Shown: in pieces, positions 5,840 to 8,415 of the stretch
Layout: every line of letters starts with the position of its first letter
Numbering within the stretch: the stretch's first letter is position 1
Origin: Epsilonproteobacteria bacterium UBA6211
GTDB lineage: Bacteria; Campylobacterota; Campylobacteria; Campylobacterales; Arcobacteraceae
NCBI GenBank assembly: GCA_002421845.1
Contig: DISL01000078.1
Coordinates: forward strand, 1 to 8,415
Direction of reading: 5' to 3'
DNA: 8,415 nucleotides
Position numbers and translations under genes: made by a program
Notes under the pieces: model-generated
Told to the model about the DNA's origin: nothing
What the model saw: the letters and a program-made list of their open reading frames with translations, nothing else
Database searches by the model: none

Positions 5840-7255
5840 TTACTCTTGATTTTCTGTTCTTTCTTCTTTTCTGTCGTCTGTGAATATTTGTTTTGCAGTC
5901 TCTTTATCACATAGTCTAAGGACTTTTGCTTCAAGAAGTTTTAGTTTTTTATCGTCGTTTTTGGCTTTTTGTTTGTATGCCTCTATGGTCTCTTCAAAAA
6001 GGTCTTTGTCGTTTAACATTTCAAGTTTTTGTTTACACTCTGCTAGTTCATGTTCTAAGTCATCTACCATTACTTCAAGGGTAACTTTTTCCCTGAAAAT
6101 ATCTTTTTGCAAATCTTTTGTCATTTTTGCTTTTTCAACTTCAAGTTTTTTGATAGTGTTTTTTAGTTCTACATTTTCTTTGTTTAGTTTTAGTAGTGAA
6201 GCAGCTTGGAAGTCCGTAGGTTTTGGCTGATTTCTAAGTTCCGTTAACTCATTTTTAAGAGCTTTTGTCTCTAATTGGGTTCTATTATACAAAGTAATAA
6301 GTTTTGATTTATCAAGTTCTGTTTGCTGTAAAAGAGACGAAAGTTCCGATATTTGTTTAGATTGGTCACTTATAATAGCATTTAGTTCCGTTATAGTCTC
6401 TTTACCCTCTAAGTAAACTTTACTTTTTGCTTTCATCAAAGCTGCTTGTATCTCTCTTTTTTGATTTACCTGAGTAGTTATATCCTTTTGGACAATTATA
6501 GCTCCTATTATCTCTCCATCTTCCGTGGTATTAGGTAAAGCATAACATTCAACTATGTACTCATCATCAAATTTTGTTTTGCTTTTTATATTTCCTTGCC
6601 AAGAAGCATTAAGATTTATATTTTCAATAATATTTTGGATATACCCTTTATTTTCTTGATGGGTCACATCAATAAGGTTTAGGGTCGTTATCTCTTCTTC
6701 GCTATACCCGCTTATCTCCACAAAGTTTTTATTTGCGTATTGAATATTTCCGCTAGTGTCTATTTTCAGAACTATATTATTTGCGTCTATTACATCTTTG
6801 TATCTTTGTAAATCTAAACTTTGAGTTTTTATTAGTGACTCTTGATATAGTGAATAGGCAAGTTCATTTAGTATTGTAAGAAGGTTTCTTATATTGATAG
6901 GTTTTATTATGTAGTCATATACTTTTATTTTTATTGCTTCCGTTAAAAAAGCACTATCGGAATATGCAGTGGCAAATATAACAGGTACATTACTGATTTT
7001 TCTAATATTTTGCATCATCTCTATACCTGTGAGCCTTGGCATATTGATGTCGCTTAGTATAAGGTCTATTTTAGAACTATTTTGTGTAAATACCTCATAG
7101 CCGTTTTGTCCATCATAAGCAGTAAAAACTTCACCTACAAAGTTTTTTAGCAATGATGTCAGTTCACCTCTGATATTTTCATCATCTTCAACATATAAGA
7201 TATTTACTTTTTTAAGTAAACCTTTTAGATTTGGGATTTGATTAGTTTGTATCAT
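5840..7255 (-). CDS. Response regulator with receiver, PAS and long coiled-coil domains
   Basis: The 471-residue soluble protein begins with a receiver domain (about 17-135) holding the acidic pair E23/D24, phospho-acceptor D69 in LSDINMP, switch residue T96 and K118 in IIKPI, so it should accept phosphate. A PAS domain follows (about 152-265), with IVLKIDTSGNIQYANKNF and ISGYSEEEI, ending in the usual VQKDIT. The rest, about 266-450, is heptad-rich coiled coil broken near QPKP (343-346), with a charged tail. I see no histidine-kinase, GGDEF, EAL, HD-GYP, methyl-accepting or DNA-binding domain, so output is probably by protein contact. The ATG at 7255 overlaps the end of the CheY-like gene by 14 bases and follows AGGGA by four bases, which suggests translational coupling. 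Partners are probably the upstream CheY-like and CheW proteins (inference). Ligand or cofactor of the PAS domain is unknown. Confidence 0.9.
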   Translation of the reverse strand: MIQTNQIPNLKGLLKKVNILYVEDDENIRGELTSLLKNFVGEVFTAYDGQNGYEVFTQNSSKIDLILSDINMPRLTGIEMMQNIRKISNVPVIFATAYSDSAFLTEAIKIKVYDYIIKPINIRNLLTILNELAYSLYQESLIKTQSLDLQRYKDVIDANNIVLKIDTSGNIQYANKNFVEISGYSEEEITTLNLIDVTHQENKGYIQNIIENINLNASWQGNIKSKTKFDDEYIVECYALPNTTEDGEIIGAIIVQKDITTQVNQKREIQAALMKAKSKVYLEGKETITELNAIISDQSKQISELSSLLQQTELDKSKLITLYNRTQLETKALKNELTELRNQPKPTDFQAASLLKLNKENVELKNTIKKLEVEKAKMTKDLQKDIFREKVTLEVMVDDLEHELAECKQKLEMLNDKDLFEETIEAYKQKAKNDDKKLKLLEAKVLRLCDKETAKQIFTDDRKEERTENQE

Positions 7256-7643
7256 TTTTCCCTAAATCCAAAGATACTACTAAATCTATAAATTTTAAGA
7301 AATCAAAAGGTTTCAATAGATAATGTTTTACTCCCAACTCTTTAGATTTATCAATATATTCAGACTCCGTGTGAGCAGACATTATTACTATTTCTACAGG
7401 TGAAATTTTTTTTATCTCTTTTATCATATCAAGACCGTTCATAATAGGCATATTAATATCCGTTATAACTAAATCTATATCTTGATTCGCTTCAAAAACA
7501 GCCAATCCGTCTTTGCCGTTTTTTGCTATAAGAAAGTTTGCACCAAGTTTGTTCAATGTATCAGAGATTATAGAAATTAAATCCTCTTCATCTTCTACAA
7601 ATAAAAGTTTTAGATTTCTGAGTTTGACGATTTTATCCTGCAT
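7242..7643 (-). CDS. Single-domain CheY-like response regulator
   Basis: The 133-residue protein is a receiver domain only. Acidic pocket E17/D18, phospho-acceptor D62 in ITDINMP, switch S89 in IMSAH and K111 in LLKPF are all present. It lacks any output domain, so it acts by binding a partner such as a flagellar switch, a kinase or the neighbouring receiver-PAS protein. The segment after the conserved lysine (FDFLKFIDLVVSLDLG) is ordinary for the fold. I do not call it cheY, since genuine CheY in this phylum is normally encoded elsewhere and many stand-alone receivers exist. ATG at 7643 follows AAAGGA by nine bases. It lies 33 bases after cheW and overlaps the next gene by 14 bases, so the three form one operon. 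Confidence 0.9.
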   Translation of the reverse strand: MQDKIVKLRNLKLLFVEDEEDLISIISDTLNKLGANFLIAKNGKDGLAVFEANQDIDLVITDINMPIMNGLDMIKEIKKISPVEIVIMSAHTESEYIDKSKELGVKHYLLKPFDFLKFIDLVVSLDLGKNDTN

Positions 7644-7676
7644 TTAAAAAAATCCTTTTGAATATTTAAATAATGT

Positions 7677-8153
7677 TTAAGAGTCTTGTAACTCTTCTTT
7701 ACTTACGACACTTTCAACATCCATAATAACTAACATTTCATTGTTTTCAAGTCTTACATAACCTTTTAAATATTTAGAAGGTATAGCTGAACCCATATCG
7801 CTAACCGGTGCTAGATGTGAAATATCAAGTTTTTGTACGTCATCCACTTTATCTACTACGATACCAATCATTCTTTTATCATCGGTAATTACTGCAATAA
7901 CGGCAGTATGTTCGTTGTACTCTATAGGACCTGTGTTAAATTTGATTCTAACATCAAGGATTGGAACAACCTCTCCCCTTAGGTTTATAAGACCCTTGAC
8001 CCATTTACTAGTATTAGGTAATGTTGTTATAATCTCAGGGTATGTCAAAATTTCTCTAATCTTAGGCAACTCTATAGCATATTGCATATGACCCAATTCA
8101 AATGTCATATATTCACTTATTGTATTTACTTTTGGTTTGTTTTGTGATGCCAT
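7677..8153 (-). CDS. cheW: CheW-like chemotaxis coupling protein
   Basis: The 158-residue protein is one CheW domain, covering nearly the whole length. It includes MTFELGHMQYAIELPKIREIL (residues 16-36), the conserved GLINLRGEVVPILDVR (54-69) and the GIVVDKVDDV block (97-106). CheW couples chemoreceptors to the kinase CheA in cytoplasmic arrays. No CheA-type kinase or receiver fusion (CheV) is present in this reading frame. I choose ATG at 8153 rather than the adjacent TTG at 8156, because AAGGAG then lies seven bases upstream. Its company, a PAS energy-sensor remnant upstream and two receivers downstream, supports a chemotaxis role. Campylobacterota commonly carry more than one CheW, so whether this is the main coupling protein or an accessory one cannot be told here. 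Confidence 0.94.
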   Translation of the reverse strand: MASQNKPKVNTISEYMTFELGHMQYAIELPKIREILTYPEIITTLPNTSKWVKGLINLRGEVVPILDVRIKFNTGPIEYNEHTAVIAVITDDKRMIGIVVDKVDDVQKLDISHLAPVSDMGSAIPSKYLKGYVRLENNEMLVIMDVESVVSKEELQDS

Positions 8154-8160
8154 CAACTAA

Positions 8161-8166
8161 CTCCTT
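8161..8166 (-). promoter_or_regulatory. Strong ribosome binding site of cheW
   Basis: The minus strand reads AAGGAG, seven bases before ATG at 8153. This spacing favours the ATG over the overlapping TTG start. Confidence 0.65.
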
Positions 8167-8181
8167 TTTATTTCTTGGTAT

Positions 8182-8187
8182 ATTATA
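8182..8187 (-). promoter_or_regulatory. Candidate -10 promoter of the cheW operon
   Basis: A perfect TATAAT on the minus strand lies in the 46-base gap between the PAS gene and cheW, predicting a start near 8175. There is no recognisable -35 (CCAAAG at 17 bases). It would let cheW and the receivers be transcribed apart from the PAS gene, although readthrough from upstream is also likely. Confidence 0.4.
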
Positions 8188-8199
8188 CTATATTTTTTA

Positions 8200-8415
8200 T
8201 TACTCTTTGGCTTTTAATTGTCTATAAAGTGCTTCATGTTCTTCAATTTCTTCTCGACTTGCCTTTCTTCTACAGCTCATATAACCACGTGAGCCGTCAC
8301 AACTTTCAAATGGATAAACCGTAGCATATACCCAATAATATCCACCTGATTTGGTAGCATTTTTTACATATCCTGTCCACACTTGCCCTTTTTTTACCGT
8401 ATCCCAAAGGTCTTT
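8200..8415 (-). CDS. Aer/CetB-like PAS-domain protein (C-terminal part; runs off window)
   Basis: The frame is open from the window edge to TAA at 8202-8200, giving 71 residues of the C-terminus; the true start lies outside. DLWDTVKKGQVWTGYVKN, then YYWVYATVYPF and GYMSCRRKAS are the second half of a PAS domain of the Aer type, which in E. coli Aer binds FAD and senses redox state. Only about 20 residues (SREEIEEHEALYRQLKAKE) follow the PAS fold, so no HAMP or signalling domain is fused after it. This matches C. jejuni CetB, a PAS-only energy-taxis protein working with the separate transducer CetA, but an N-terminal extension cannot be excluded. It carries two cysteines nine residues apart (ESC...MSC). 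Location upstream of cheW fits an energy-taxis role. Confidence 0.85.
   Translation of the reverse strand, partial: KDLWDTVKKGQVWTGYVKNATKSGGYYWVYATVYPFESCDGSRGYMSCRRKASREEIEEHEALYRQLKAKE

Noticed and set aside
5880..6230. Serine- and phenylalanine-rich plus-strand frame of 116 codons
   Set aside because: It is antisense to the lysine/glutamate-rich coiled coil of the receiver-PAS protein; such composition is the expected shadow.

Overview
The window looks like chromosomal DNA of a Campylobacterota (epsilonproteobacterial) species, related to free-living genera such as Sulfurimonas, Sulfurospirillum or Arcobacter; the genus cannot be fixed from sequence alone. The evidence is strongly AT-rich DNA, a tmRNA whose tag (ANNTNYAPAYAKAA) has the form of the Campylobacter/Helicobacter tags as I remember them, a carboxynorspermidine-synthase type enzyme of the polyamine route used by Campylobacter, a YebC with the MGRAFEYR start, and an Aer/CetB-like PAS protein beside a CheW. 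There is no insertion sequence, CRISPR array, prophage gene or obvious foreign block.

Layout. Positions 1-2768 hold three minus-strand genes, read as yebC, then a SLC13/DASS anion transporter, then the first 168 codons of a membrane-anchored dCache_3 sensor that runs off the left edge. From 2854 to 3753 an exported substrate-binding protein of the ribose-binding type is read on the plus strand, divergent from yebC, with no permease or ATPase in view. A strong hairpin terminator separates it from a convergent carboxynorspermidine synthase (3798-4988, minus). That gene is divergent from ssrA (tmRNA, 5095-5464, plus), and the two appear to use promoters that overlap on opposite strands. After ssrA come about 216 bases with no gene I can support, then a 48-codon single-pass membrane protein (5681-5827).

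Positions 5840-8415 hold a minus-strand sensory cluster. In transcription order it is the C-terminal end of an Aer/CetB-like PAS protein, cheW, a single-domain CheY-like receiver, and a receiver-PAS-coiled-coil protein that overlaps the preceding gene by 14 bases. The most economical reading is a signalling module feeding chemotaxis or energy taxis: the PAS protein senses, CheW links to a receptor-CheA array encoded elsewhere, and the two receivers take phosphate from a kinase outside the window.

The most interesting items are the receiver-PAS-long coiled-coil protein, which has no recognisable output domain, the face-to-face overlapping ssrA / polyamine-gene promoters, and the small membrane protein that ends inside a perfect inverted repeat. 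Nothing here proves a new system; most genes belong to known families.
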